DNA of 64,000 nt, taken from contig NZ_CADDWI010000008.1 in assembly GCF_902809845.1 (NCBI RefSeq), forward strand, positions 1 to 64,000, given 5' to 3'. Below the pieces are notes generated by a model. That model was not told where the DNA came from, did no database searches, and worked only from the letters and a program-made list of their open reading frames with translations. This DNA is from Chelativorans sp. Marseille-P2723. Lineage in GTDB: Bacteria; Pseudomonadota; Alphaproteobacteria; Rhizobiales; Rhizobiaceae. Positions 55,904 to 64,000 of this stretch are shown one piece after another. Each line of letters opens with the position of its first letter. Positions within the stretch are counted from its first letter, which is position 1. The position numbers and the translations under genes are program-made.

Positions 55904-56128
55904 TTGAGCCTAGCGTTCTTCGCGGGGTTCAAACACTCGCTTCGGCTCTTGCTTCTTTCTTGGTTTGCACTGAAGCGCTGCGTTGATGGCGGCTGGGCCG
56001 ACCGCGCGATATTCCTCGACAAGCCTTGGCTTTTCCGGCTTCTGCTCGGCCTTAGCCTGATCTTGCCTGGTATTTTCTGGTACCATGACACTTGCCTGAC
56101 GTGGGTACTATCTATGTTGCACAGTTAG
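55904..56128 (+). CDS. Possible small membrane protein
   Basis: A TTG at 55904 opens a 74-residue frame with two hydrophobic stretches (LRLLLLSWFALKRC and RLLLGLSLILPGIFWY). There is no clear ribosome site and no recognisable family, and the region is otherwise gene-free up to cysS (56,442). It may be a true small membrane protein or chance. Confidence 0.3.
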   Translation: MSLAFFAGFKHSLRLLLLSWFALKRCVDGGWADRAIFLDKPWLFRLLLGLSLILPGIFWYHDTCLTWVLSMLHS

Positions 56129-56441
56129 GTTTGCGATTCCGTCGAAATAATGTCCCCAACGCGCACCGCCGGATACTTGTTCATTAGAATACGACAGGGG
56201 ACTTAAAACTTTCTTCAGCCCTGCATTAAGGTAGCATACGGCCGGCGCTGACAGCGGCTTGACGGCGGCGCGCATGAAGGCGATAAGAGCGTAATGAAAA
56301 CGCGGTTGGCCATTATCGGCATTTGCATTATCGGCTAGCGCTGACGCTGGTCCGGTCGTTTTCGCCTTTTCCCTCAAACACGAAAAACGCCCTGGCCAGA
56401 GGCCCGGAGCACCGCGTGAGGTGTTGGATTGGGAAATTAAG
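56129..56441. other. Intergenic stretch before cysS
   Basis: No gene seen. The bases just before cysS contain no strong Shine-Dalgarno motif apart from a weak GGGAAATTAAG. Confidence 0.3.
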
Positions 56442-57935
56442 ATGCCCGATGGATTCAAGGGATTGCGGATCTATAATACATTGACGCGCCGGAAGGAGGA
56501 TTTCGTTGCCCTCGATCCGGCGAATGTACGCATGTATGTTTGTGGGCCAACCGTCTACGATTTCGCACATATCGGCAATGCGCGGCCGGTGATCGTCTTC
56601 GATGTGCTTTTTCGCCTCTTACGCCATCTGTATGGCGTGGACCACGTCACCTATGTGCGTAACATCACCGACGTCGACGACAAGATCAACGCTCGTGCCT
56701 TACGGGACTATGGAGAGGAGATCAGGAACGGCGAACTGTCCCTCAACGAAGCTATCCGGCGTGTTACGGAAAGGACGGCCGATCAGTTCCGCACGGATGT
56801 GACGGCACTTGGCTGCCTGCCACCCACCTTCGAGCCGCGAGCAACGGAATTCGTGCTACCGCGCCCGGACGGGCGCGCCGACATGGTGAGCCTCATCCAG
56901 CGTCTCCTCGATCGCGGCCACGCCTATGCGGCAAATGGGGAAGTCCTGTTCGACACGGCCTCCATGCCGGATTATGGAAGCCTTTCAAGGCGCAAGCTCG
57001 ACGATCAGCAGGCGGGCGTGCGGATCGCCGTTGACCCACACAAGAGGAATCCGGCTGATTTCGTGCTCTGGAAAGTTTCGTCCGTGGAAGAGCCAGGGTG
57101 GGAAGCCAGCTTCACCGTTGACGGCAAGCCGATTTCAATCCGGGGACGCCCGGGCTGGCACATCGAATGCTCCGCGATGTCGGCGGCCTATCTCGGCGAG
57201 GTTTTCGATATTCATGGCGGTGGGCTGGACCTCATCTTTCCGCACCATGAGAACGAAATCGCCCAGTCACGCTGTGCCCATGGCACAGACAGAATGGCCA
57301 ATTACTGGATGCACAATGGCTTCCTTCAGGTGGAAGGCCGCAAGATGGCGAAGTCGGAAGGAAATTTCGTCACTATCCACGAGCTCCTGCACACCGGGAA
57401 TTTCGGCGGGCGCGAATGGCCGGGCGAGGTGCTGAGGCTTGCCATGCTCATGACGCATTACCGCGAGCCCCTCGATTTTTCCGTACGCAAACTGGAAGAA
57501 GCGGAAGCCGTGCTGGATGGCTGGTATCGCGCAGTTGAGGATGTCGAAGCCGATGACGAAATCGCTCCCGGATTCCTTGCCGCCCTCAAGGACGATCTTG
57601 GCACCACAGGTGCAATAGCTGCGCTGCACGATTTGCGCGGCCAGGCAGCGAAAGGAAGCAATGAGGCGCAGGCGCGCCTGAAGTCAGGCGCCGGTCTCTT
57701 GGGGCTTCTTCAAGTGACGCAGGATACCTGGTTCTCTGCAAAAGCCGCCCGCGCGTCCGTCGATCAGGATGGGGTGGACGAAAGGGTCGCTGCCCGACTT
57801 GCCTTCATCGAGGAGAAAAACTTCGCCGAGGCCGATCGCATCCGCGAGGAACTTGCGTCCGAAGGAATCCAGCTCATGGACTACAAGGACCCCGAGACGG
57901 GTGAGCGCCGGACGAAATGGGAGGTGAAACGGTGA
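56442..57935 (+). CDS. cysS: Cysteinyl-tRNA synthetase
   Basis: CysRS charges tRNA-Cys. The 497-residue class I synthetase has the zinc/HIGH region [20 protein letters not shown], the second zinc site around [20 protein letters not shown] and [20 protein letters not shown], and the KMSKS variant [12 protein letters not shown] take ATG 56442 ([17 protein letters not shown]); a frame open from 56421 adds seven residues. All domains are intact. Confidence 0.97.
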   Translation: MPDGFKGLRIYNTLTRRKEDFVALDPANVRMYVCGPTVYDFAHIGNARPVIVFDVLFRLLRHLYGVDHVTYVRNITDVDDKINARALRDYGEEIRNGELSLNEAIRRVTERTADQFRTDVTALGCLPPTFEPRATEFVLPRPDGRADMVSLIQRLLDRGHAYAANGEVLFDTASMPDYGSLSRRKLDDQQAGVRIAVDPHKRNPADFVLWKVSSVEEPGWEASFTVDGKPISIRGRPGWHIECSAMSAAYLGEVFDIHGGGLDLIFPHHENEIAQSRCAHGTDRMANYWMHNGFLQVEGRKMAKSEGNFVTIHELLHTGNFGGREWPGEVLRLAMLMTHYREPLDFSVRKLEEAEAVLDGWYRAVEDVEADDEIAPGFLAALKDDLGTTGAIAALHDLRGQAAKGSNEAQARLKSGAGLLGLLQVTQDTWFSAKAARASVDQDGVDERVAARLAFIEEKNFAEADRIREELASEGIQLMDYKDPETGERRTKWEVKR

Positions 57936-58070
57936 GGGGAACGGGACCCTCAGCCGGGGCCGTGTTCCAGCCGCCTCTGCGCAGTTTGCACCCACGGAAC
58001 GAGCGGGTATCCCGTGCGATTCGGGCGCATGGTCCCGCGGAGAGGGGCCGGCAGAAACAGGAGGTGATGC

Positions 58071-58454
58071 ATGATTGACCATATCGGCATCCGCGTCGCG
58101 GACTTCGTCCGGGCGAAGGCGTTCTATGACAAGGCGCTCGCGCCGCTTGGCGCAACGCTTCTGATGATGGTTCCGGCGCAGCACACCGGCGGCGTGAAGG
58201 TGGGTGGCTACGGACGGGAAAAACCGGACTTCTGGCTGCATGAGACCGGCGATTCCGGCGAACCAAAGCATATAGCCTTCACCGCCCGCTCCCGCGCGGA
58301 GGTGGATGCCTTCCATCGCGAGGCGCTTGCCGCGGGCGCCAGGGACAATGGTGCACCCGGGCTAAGGCCCCACTATCACCCTAACTACTATGGCGCCTTC
58401 GTCTTCGATCCGGACGGGAACAATATCGAAGCCGTATGCCATGCGCCGGAGTAA
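58071..58454 (+). CDS. VOC (glyoxalase/bleomycin-resistance) family protein
   Basis: A 127-residue metalloenzyme of the vicinal oxygen chelate superfamily. It has IDHIGIRVADFVRAKAFYDK at the start (His metal ligand), KHIAFTARSRAEVDAFHREA in the middle and YYGAFVFDPDGNNIEAVCHA (Glu ligand) at the end. An AGGAGG lies 6 bases before the ATG. It precedes the GFA gene by 21 bases, which may suggest detoxification of an aldehyde or thiol conjugate. Substrate unknown. Confidence 0.92.
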   Translation: MIDHIGIRVADFVRAKAFYDKALAPLGATLLMMVPAQHTGGVKVGGYGREKPDFWLHETGDSGEPKHIAFTARSRAEVDAFHREALAAGARDNGAPGLRPHYHPNYYGAFVFDPDGNNIEAVCHAPE

Positions 58455-58475
58455 CACGCCGCAAAGGAGACGCCA

Positions 58476-58967
58476 GTGAGTCTCGATAATGAACCTGTCT
58501 ATACGGGAGGCTGCCAGTGCGGTGCCGTGCGCTTTCGAGTCGAGGGCGCGCTAGGCGAGCCTTCCATTTGCCATTGCCGCATGTGCCAGAAGGCGTTCGG
58601 CAGTTTCTTTGCGCCGCTTGCTTCGGTGCGGGGCGCAAAATTGCGTTGGACCCGGGGGGAGCCGAAGCGTTTCCGATCCTCCGATCATGTGCAGCGTGGC
58701 TTCTGCGCCGAATGCGGCACACCGCTCACCTACGAGGCTCCCGATGGAGTCGCGCTGGCGATTGGCGCGTTCGACAAGCCCGAAGAGGTGGCGCCCCGCC
58801 TTCAATGGGGCATCGAGGCGAAGCTCCCCTATGTCGATACGCTGGGCAATCTGCCCGCCCGCGCCACCATGGACGATGTTGCACATGCTGATTATCTCGC
58901 CAGCTTGATCTCTAACCAGCACCCTGACCACGATACTGACCAATGGCCGCGGGAGAACGCGAAATGA
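58476..58967 (+). CDS. GFA family glutathione-dependent formaldehyde-activating-like protein
   Basis: A 163-residue zinc protein of the GFA/CENP-V family. The zinc cysteines are in TGGCQCGAVRFRVEGA, PSICHCRMCQKAFGSFFAPL and RGFCAECGTPLTYEAPDG, the full family set. GFA proteins handle S-hydroxymethylglutathione or related thiol adducts. The start is a GTG after AAAGGAGAC. Its TGA overlaps the cimA ATG. Confidence 0.92.
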   Translation: MSLDNEPVYTGGCQCGAVRFRVEGALGEPSICHCRMCQKAFGSFFAPLASVRGAKLRWTRGEPKRFRSSDHVQRGFCAECGTPLTYEAPDGVALAIGAFDKPEEVAPRLQWGIEAKLPYVDTLGNLPARATMDDVAHADYLASLISNQHPDHDTDQWPRENAK

Positions 58968-60577
58968 GCCGCGAGCGCATCTATCTATTCGACACGACCC
59001 TGCGCGATGGCCAGCAGACGCCGGGCATCGACTTTTCCATCGAGGACAAGATCGCAATTGCTGCGCTTCTGGACGAACTCGGCGTGGACTATGTCGAGGG
59101 TGGGTACCCCGGCGCCAATCCGACCGATACCGAGTTTTTCTCGCAGAAACGCTCACGCCGCGCCCATTTTGTGGCTTTCGGTATGACAAAGCGTGCGGGC
59201 GTGTCGGCGGAGAACGACCCGGGGCTTGCTATGCTTCTTCAGGCTGCCGGCGACGCCGTCTGCTTCGTGGCCAAGAGCTGGGACTACCATGTGCGCGTCG
59301 CCCTTGGCTGCACGAACGAAGAGAATCTGGAATCCATCCGGGCTTCGGTGGCCGCAGCTCGCGCGGCGGGCAAGGAGGCCATGGTTGACTGCGAGCATTT
59401 TTTCGACGGTTACAAGGCCAACCCCGATTATGCGCTCGCCTGCGCGAAAGCCGCTTATGAGGCAGGCTGCCGCTGGGTCGTGCTGTGCGATACCAATGGC
59501 GGGACACAGCCCGCCGAAGTGCGCGAAATCGTCAGCGCCGTCATAGCCGCCGGGATCCCCGGCACCCATCTGGGCATCCATGCCCATGACGATACTGGCC
59601 AGGCGGTTGCCAATTCACTCGCGGCGATTGAGGCAGGCGCACGCCAGATCCAGGGCACGCTCAACGGCATCGGAGAGCGCTGCGGGAATGCGAACCTCAC
59701 CACGATCATCCCCACGCTGGCGCTGAAATCCACCTATGCCGAGCGTTTCGAAACAGGGGTGAGCGCTTCCGCCCTTGCAGGCATTTCACGCATCTCCCAT
59801 GCTTTTGACGAATTGCTCAACCGTGCGCCTGAGGCGCAAGCACCTTATGTCGGAGCCTCCGCCTTTGCGACCAAGGCCGGCATTCATGCTTCGGCGATCC
59901 TGAAAGAGCCGCGAACCTACGAGCACGTGGCACCGGAGGCGGTGGGGAATACCCGCCGCGTGATGGTATCGGACCAGGGCGGAAAGTCGAACTTCATTGC
60001 CGAACTGAAGCGGCGGGGCATCGCGGTGGACAAGGCCGACCCGCGCCTCGACACGTTGATTGCGCGGGTTAAGGAGCGTGAGGCAAGCGGTTACGCCTAT
60101 GAGGGCGCGGATGCGAGCTTCGAACTCCTGGCGCGTCGTATCCTTGGGCGTGTACCGGAGTTCTTCAAGGTGGACGGCTTCCGATGCATGGTGGAGCGCC
60201 GTTTCGATGCACGTGGGAACCTTAAGACGGTCTCCGAGGCGGTGGTGCGTGTGACCATCGACGGCGAGACCCGCCTTTCCGTGGCTGAGGGGCATGGGCC
60301 CGTCAACGCGCTCGATATTGCGCTGAGAAAAGATTTGGGCAAGTACCAGTCCGAAATCGCCGATCTTGCATTGAGCGATTACAAGGTGCGCATTCTGAAT
60401 GGCGGCACAGAGGCAGTGACCCGCGTCCTTATTGAATCCTATGATTCAACAGGGGAGCGCTGGTGGACCGTTGGCGTTTCCGACAACATCATCGACGCGT
60501 CCTTTCAGGCTCTGATGGACTCCATCGTCTACAAGCTGGTCAAAAATCGCGAGAGGACAAATCTTGCCGCGGAGTAG
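58964..60577 (+). CDS. cimA: Citramalate synthase
   Basis: CimA condenses pyruvate with acetyl-CoA to (R)-citramalate, a threonine-independent route to isoleucine. The 537-residue protein has the DRE-TIM metallolyase start IYLFDTTLRDGQQTPGIDFS, LGIHAHDDTGQAVANSLAAI (metal histidines), RQIQGTLNGIGERCGNANLT and a C-terminal LeuA-type regulatory domain (RVTIDGETRLSVAEGHGPVN). The start at 58964 overlaps the GFA stop (ATGA). 2-isopropylmalate or homocitrate synthase is less likely because of the length and the GQQTPGIDFS motif. Confidence 0.93.
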   Translation: MSRERIYLFDTTLRDGQQTPGIDFSIEDKIAIAALLDELGVDYVEGGYPGANPTDTEFFSQKRSRRAHFVAFGMTKRAGVSAENDPGLAMLLQAAGDAVCFVAKSWDYHVRVALGCTNEENLESIRASVAAARAAGKEAMVDCEHFFDGYKANPDYALACAKAAYEAGCRWVVLCDTNGGTQPAEVREIVSAVIAAGIPGTHLGIHAHDDTGQAVANSLAAIEAGARQIQGTLNGIGERCGNANLTTIIPTLALKSTYAERFETGVSASALAGISRISHAFDELLNRAPEAQAPYVGASAFATKAGIHASAILKEPRTYEHVAPEAVGNTRRVMVSDQGGKSNFIAELKRRGIAVDKADPRLDTLIARVKEREASGYAYEGADASFELLARRILGRVPEFFKVDGFRCMVERRFDARGNLKTVSEAVVRVTIDGETRLSVAEGHGPVNALDIALRKDLGKYQSEIADLALSDYKVRILNGGTEAVTRVLIESYDSTGERWWTVGVSDNIIDASFQALMDSIVYKLVKNRERTNLAAE

Positions 60578-60814
60578 ACGATCGTGAGCGCCCGACCCCC
60601 TATCAGCTTGCCTGATATGGTTTCATTTACTTCGTTATGGCTTTATGCATCGTCCGATGCTGCGCACTCCTTGCACGCCGAGGGCGCTCGATGCGCGCAG
60701 CGTTTGCTCAGGTCATGCTGTCCAATATGGCCAGGAACAAGCGTTCGCGGGCTTGTTCTTGTCCATGCTGTGAAAACAGGATAGACCGCTTCGAGTAGAA
60801 AACAGGGCGGTTAT

Positions 60815-62647
60815 ATGGCAATGACTCCGCTCAGGGTGTTGCTCTTCATATTTGGTGGTCTGATCGGCGCTGGAGCGGTAGCTTTCTACGCGGGATTGTT
60901 CACGCCTCCCTCCGCGCAGGACGACGGGCTGGCGACAATGGCGGAATCCGTGTTACCCGAAGAAGAGCCCGAAGAAAAACAGGAAGAATCCGCAGCAGAT
61001 TCCGCAAAATCTACCGAAGCCAGTGCTGACGTTGAAAAGGATAGCGTTGGTCAGGAACAGGTAGTCGTGCCTGCTTTTGATCTTCTGCGTGCCGAGCCGG
61101 ACGGATCTCTTGTGGTGGCGGGCAGGGCGGCACCCGGCTCGGATGTGGAGGTTTTAAGCGGATCGTCCATCCTTGCAATGGCAAGGTCCGGCCCTTCGGG
61201 CGACTTTGCTGCCGTGCTGGATGAACCGTTAAAGCCTGGCGAGTACAATATCGTACTGCGGGCCACGTCGCCGGACAACAATGTGGCAGCGACATCGATG
61301 GAAACGGCGATTGTTTCCATTCCAACGCCGGGTAGCAACCAGGTGGTCGCCCTGGTTCAGCAGCCGGGCAAGCCCAGCAGGCTGATTTCCGTGCCGCAAC
61401 CGGAACAGCTGGCAAACAGCGATGCCGAAGTACCAGCGGAGGCGGAGGGCAACGCTCCAGAAACTGAACCGGCTGCCGAGTTGGCGGAGAATGGCGGCAT
61501 GGCAGCGGATGGCACTTCCGAACCGGTGGAGACCGCTGGGGACAGGGCGTCCGCAGAGGAAGAGGCAGGTGAGACCGAAGAAGCCGCTACCAGAGACACT
61601 GACGCCGCAAGGGAGAGGAGGGAAGCTGCGCTCGCGCCCGCCACTCCCAACGATGCGGATGCCGTAGCGAAGGTGACGGGAGAGCAACGTTCGGGAACGG
61701 TGCGACAGGAGCAGGTGGGAGAAAGCGGCGAGCAAGAGGTAGCAGTTGCACCGGCTGAGCCGGAATCCGGCAGGGCGGAGGAGAATGCGGACGTAAGGAA
61801 AGCGCCCCCGCAGTCTTCCGCAAGAGAAGACGATGCGCCTTTCATCGAGGCAGTCGAGATTGATGGCCGAAAAATTTTCGTGGCCGGCAGGGCCAAGCCG
61901 AACAGCCGCCTGCGCATCTATGCCAACGAGACGCTCCTTGGCCAGACCACCACGTCCCCGCAGGGACAGTTCCTGCTTGAAGCGGAGCGAGATTTGCCGG
62001 TTGGCGATTACATCATCCGTGCGGACGTGCTGGCCGATGACGGAAGTAGCGTCATTGCCCGAGCGGCTGTGCCCTTCGATCGCCGCGCGGGCGAACAGAT
62101 TGCTGCCGTCGCCTCAGAAACGCTCACCGACACAGCGAATGAAGCGAATATGGAAGGCGCGGATGCGGTACGCCCGGCGGAAACATTGCCGGACGAGGAT
62201 ACAGATGCTTCGGGAGCAGACGCATCCGCGGCTTCGCCGCTTCGAGAATCGCGGAAGGTCTTTGAAAATTCCGGTTCGGACGAGGTGTCAGGCGAAGGTG
62301 GAACCGGGCAAAACATTGCCGCTGCTGGCAAGGAACCGGGCCGCAGCCAGGCGCCGGAAGGTGTCCAGGAAGTGGTTGCGCAGGCCCTGCAGCCTGCAGA
62401 CGGGGCGGTGATCATCCGCCGGGGCGATACGCTCTGGCAGATTTCACGCCGCATCTACGGCCGCGGCGTTCGATATACCACCATCTATCTTGCCAATCAG
62501 GAGCAGATACGTGATCCGGACCTCATCTGGCCGGGGCAGATCTTCAAGGTTCCTGAAGAAACGGATGCGGGAGAAAAGGCGAATCTCGAAGCTGTCAGCG
62601 AGCAGGCCATCTCGCCAGAGGCCATCCTTGCTGATGAAGAGGAATAG
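60815..62647 (+). CDS. Membrane-anchored LysM protein with Ig-like repeats
   Basis: A 610-residue envelope protein. An N-terminal membrane anchor (LRVLLFIFGGLIGAGAVAFY) is followed by two related beta domains, one near residues 95-170 (SLVVAGRAAPGSDVEVLSGS; KPGEYNIVLRATSPDNN) and one near residues 345-430 (IFVAGRAKPNSRLRIYANET; PVGDYIIRADVLADDGSSV), separated by long acidic, low-complexity glutamate/alanine linkers, and a C-terminal LysM domain (GAVIIRRGDTLWQISRRIYG; YLANQEQIRDPDLIWPGQIF) that binds peptidoglycan. Similar proteins are conserved in rhizobia. It probably tethers the membrane to the wall. Confidence 0.88.
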   Translation: MAMTPLRVLLFIFGGLIGAGAVAFYAGLFTPPSAQDDGLATMAESVLPEEEPEEKQEESAADSAKSTEASADVEKDSVGQEQVVVPAFDLLRAEPDGSLVVAGRAAPGSDVEVLSGSSILAMARSGPSGDFAAVLDEPLKPGEYNIVLRATSPDNNVAATSMETAIVSIPTPGSNQVVALVQQPGKPSRLISVPQPEQLANSDAEVPAEAEGNAPETEPAAELAENGGMAADGTSEPVETAGDRASAEEEAGETEEAATRDTDAARERREAALAPATPNDADAVAKVTGEQRSGTVRQEQVGESGEQEVAVAPAEPESGRAEENADVRKAPPQSSAREDDAPFIEAVEIDGRKIFVAGRAKPNSRLRIYANETLLGQTTTSPQGQFLLEAERDLPVGDYIIRADVLADDGSSVIARAAVPFDRRAGEQIAAVASETLTDTANEANMEGADAVRPAETLPDEDTDASGADASAASPLRESRKVFENSGSDEVSGEGGTGQNIAAAGKEPGRSQAPEGVQEVVAQALQPADGAVIIRRGDTLWQISRRIYGRGVRYTTIYLANQEQIRDPDLIWPGQIFKVPEETDAGEKANLEAVSEQAISPEAILADEEE

Positions 62648-62792
62648 GCGCCGGTATTGGCATGCGGCGCCACAGGCATCCTTCATCCGAGTTAGTACTA
62701 GGGCAGGCATTCCAAAGCCGGCGCAATGTATGGCAGGCTACGGCGATTGCATGTTCCACATTGCCTTTTAACCCTGGAACCGTTGCAATCCC

Positions 62793-62822
62793 ATCGTTCA
62801 TCGTTTATCGGCGATGAACGAT
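62793..62822. promoter_or_regulatory. Probable ArsR operator overlapping its own start codon
   Basis: A perfect 11-base inverted repeat, ATCGTTCATCG (62793-62803) and CGATGAACGAT (62812-62822), spaced by 8 bases, covers the ATG at 62821 of the ArsR-like gene. ArsR-family repressors bind such dyads near the promoter, so autoregulation is likely. Binding here would also hide the start of translation or the transcript start. Confidence 0.7.
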
Positions 62823-63183
62823 GAATCCGCTCGTCAGAATTCACCAGTTAGATGGGCAAGCGCCTGCACGCTTCGCGCCAGACCGGATGGCGCGGCGGTT
62901 TGCAGCGCTCGCGCATCCTGCCCGAGTTGAGATCCTGTGCCACCTTTCAGTTGCCGGGGCATGCTGCTGCAAGGATGTGGTGGGACAGATGCCTCTTGCC
63001 CAGTCTACCGTCTCCCAGCATCTGAAGGTTCTTGTGGAGGCCGGGCTGGTGCGCCTAACACCGGTCGGGCAATCTTCCCGCTACGAAATCAACCCTGTCG
63101 CTCTGCTGGAGATTGGTACAGCAGTCGACGATCTGCTTTCCCTCTGCGCGCCCGGCGCTGATAGCAACGACAATCGAGACTGA
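62821..63183 (+). CDS. ArsR family transcriptional regulator
   Basis: A 120-residue winged-helix repressor. The ArsR core is seen: RRFAALAHPARVEILCHLSV, ACCCKDVVGQMPLAQSTVSQ, HLKVLVEAGLVRLTPVGQSS and RYEINPVALLEIG. The cysteine run CCC in the recognition region (GACCCKDVV) resembles metal-sensing ArsR proteins. No strong ribosome site precedes the ATG; an internal ATG at 62887 (MARRFAALAHPARVEIL) is possible. It lies just upstream of an Atm1-type exporter gene that it may control. Confidence 0.9.
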   Translation: MNPLVRIHQLDGQAPARFAPDRMARRFAALAHPARVEILCHLSVAGACCCKDVVGQMPLAQSTVSQHLKVLVEAGLVRLTPVGQSSRYEINPVALLEIGTAVDDLLSLCAPGADSNDNRD

Positions 63184-63186
63184 TCA

Positions 63187-64000
63187 TTGGCCCAGAAGAC
63201 CGTCTCCGCCGAATCCGGCGCCACCCTGCGCACGCTGCTCAATCTCTGGCCCTATATGTGGCCTTCCGACCGGCCAGACCTGAAGATGCGGGTGCTGCAG
63301 GCCAGCGCGTTCCTCGTTCTGGCGAAAGTGGTCCTCGTTCTTGTGCCCTATTTTTTCAAATGGGCAACGAACGTGCTTTCGGGCGAGGGTACGCCGCCAG
63401 CCTTTCTTCCGGCAGTTTTGGCCGGGCCTCTGATGCTGGTTGTCGCCTACAATTTGATGCGGGTTATACAGCTTGGCTTCAACCAGTTGCGCGATGCGCT
63501 TTTCGCCCGCGTCGGCCAGCATGCTGTCCGCCAACTCGCCTATCGCACCTTCGTGCACATGCACTCGCTTTCGCTGCGTTTTCACCTTGAGAGGAAGACG
63601 GGGGGACTTTCGCGCATCATCGAGCGCGGTACCAAGGGCATTGAAGCGATTGTGCGCTTCACGATGCTCAACACCTTGCCGACGATCCTCGAATTCGCGC
63701 TTTCGGCTGCAATTTTCGCCATCGCCTACGGCTGGATCTATGTCGCAATCATGGCCGTCACGGTCTGGCTCTATATCTGGTTCACCGTAAAGGCCAGTGA
63801 TTGGCGAATCACCATCCGTCGGGAAATGAACGAATCTGACACCGACGCGAACACCAAGGCGATCGATTCGCTGCTGAATTTTGAGACGGTGAAATATTTC
63901 AACAATGAGGCCATGGAGGCGCGCCGATTCGACCGATCCATGGCGCGCTATGAGGAAGCCGCGACCAAAACATGGACTTCGCTCGGCTGGCTGAATTTCG
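63187..64000 (+). CDS. Atm1/HMT-type ABC exporter (3' part beyond window)
   Basis: The frame opens at TTG 63187, 3 bases after the ArsR stop, and is still open at the right edge (271 codons). The protein starts LAQKTVSAESGATLRTLLNL and shows the membrane domain of the mitochondrial-type Atm1 family: LARVGQHAVRQLAYRT-like helix, LRFHLERKTGGLSRIIERGT, KGIEAIVRFTMLNTLPTILE and LLNFETVKYFNNEAMEARRF. Atm1 relatives export glutathione-linked metal or Fe-S precursors and give heavy-metal tolerance. The nucleotide-binding domain is outside the window. The close ArsR gene supports a metal role. Confidence 0.88.
   Translation, partial: MAQKTVSAESGATLRTLLNLWPYMWPSDRPDLKMRVLQASAFLVLAKVVLVLVPYFFKWATNVLSGEGTPPAFLPAVLAGPLMLVVAYNLMRVIQLGFNQLRDALFARVGQHAVRQLAYRTFVHMHSLSLRFHLERKTGGLSRIIERGTKGIEAIVRFTMLNTLPTILEFALSAAIFAIAYGWIYVAIMAVTVWLYIWFTVKASDWRITIRREMNESDTDANTKAIDSLLNFETVKYFNNEAMEARRFDRSMARYEEAATKTWTSLGWLNF

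Noticed and set aside
1-64000. CRISPR arrays, rRNA operons, intact insertion sequences
   Set aside because: No regularly spaced repeats, rRNA-like sequence or complete transposase gene was seen on reading both strands.

Overview
The window looks like the chromosome of a high-GC alphaproteobacterium of the Hyphomicrobiales (Rhizobiales), most like the Phyllobacteriaceae (Mesorhizobium/Chelativorans/Nitratireductor type). This is inferred from an Omp2b-like porin, the housekeeping order rpoZ-spoT-acpS-lepB-rnc-era-recO, a TIGR02301-NUDIX pair and the overall protein style. No species can be named from the sequence alone.

The left half (about 1-33,000) is accessory and heavily eroded. It opens with a CoxG-like SRPBCC protein (cut by the window edge) and an RraA-type aldolase. 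Next come prophage/ICE remains (1,727-7,405): an AlpA regulator, a broken small ORF, a headless VapC-type PIN toxin, a P27-type terminase pair whose large subunit carries one in-frame amber codon, a small membrane protein, a ParB-methylase that has lost its start, and the tail of a serine recombinase with its partner ORF. A BCCT osmolyte transporter follows. After it lies a translationally coupled pair, a nucleotidyltransferase-like protein (DUF6932-like) plus a conserved protein of unknown function, which is the best candidate here for an undescribed two-gene system. From 11,928 to 17,000 is a patchwork of cut genes: an autotransporter without its barrel, an unidentified gene tail frameshifted by an exact 35-bp tandem duplication, an intact exported protein, bacteriohemerythrin, a metal ATPase N-terminus, an HMA protein and half a LysR regulator.

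From 29,884 down to 17,007 twelve genes run on the minus strand with several ATGA overlaps: an RbsABC-type importer (ATPase, two permeases, binding protein), a LacI regulator, an unknown protein, a metallo-beta-lactamase-fold enzyme, a 3-hydroxyacyl-CoA/gulonate-type dehydrogenase, a HisD-like dehydrogenase, an SDR, a four-carbon acid sugar kinase and a PdxA2-like decarboxylating dehydrogenase. Together they suggest uptake, lactone opening, oxidation/epimerisation, phosphorylation and oxidative decarboxylation of a sugar acid or related polyol acid. A LacI-type palindrome sits in front of the first gene. Beyond it, a phage-protein fragment abuts a HerA ATPase that has lost its N-terminus, coupled to an intact NurA nuclease, all beside tRNA-Ser(GCU).

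The right half (33,000-64,000) is conserved chromosome: porin, small exported protein, soluble lytic transglycosylase, dapA, smpB, family-5 uracil-DNA glycosylase, NYN protein, rpoZ, spoT/rsh, acpS, lepB, rnc, era, recO, MscS channel, a GNAT plus RimK-like ATP-grasp pair, HD-domain phosphohydrolase, YgfZ-like protein, small rhizobial proteins, NUDIX, HMCES/YedK, cysS, VOC, GFA, cimA, a LysM envelope protein, and an ArsR regulator leading into an Atm1-type ABC exporter cut by the right edge.
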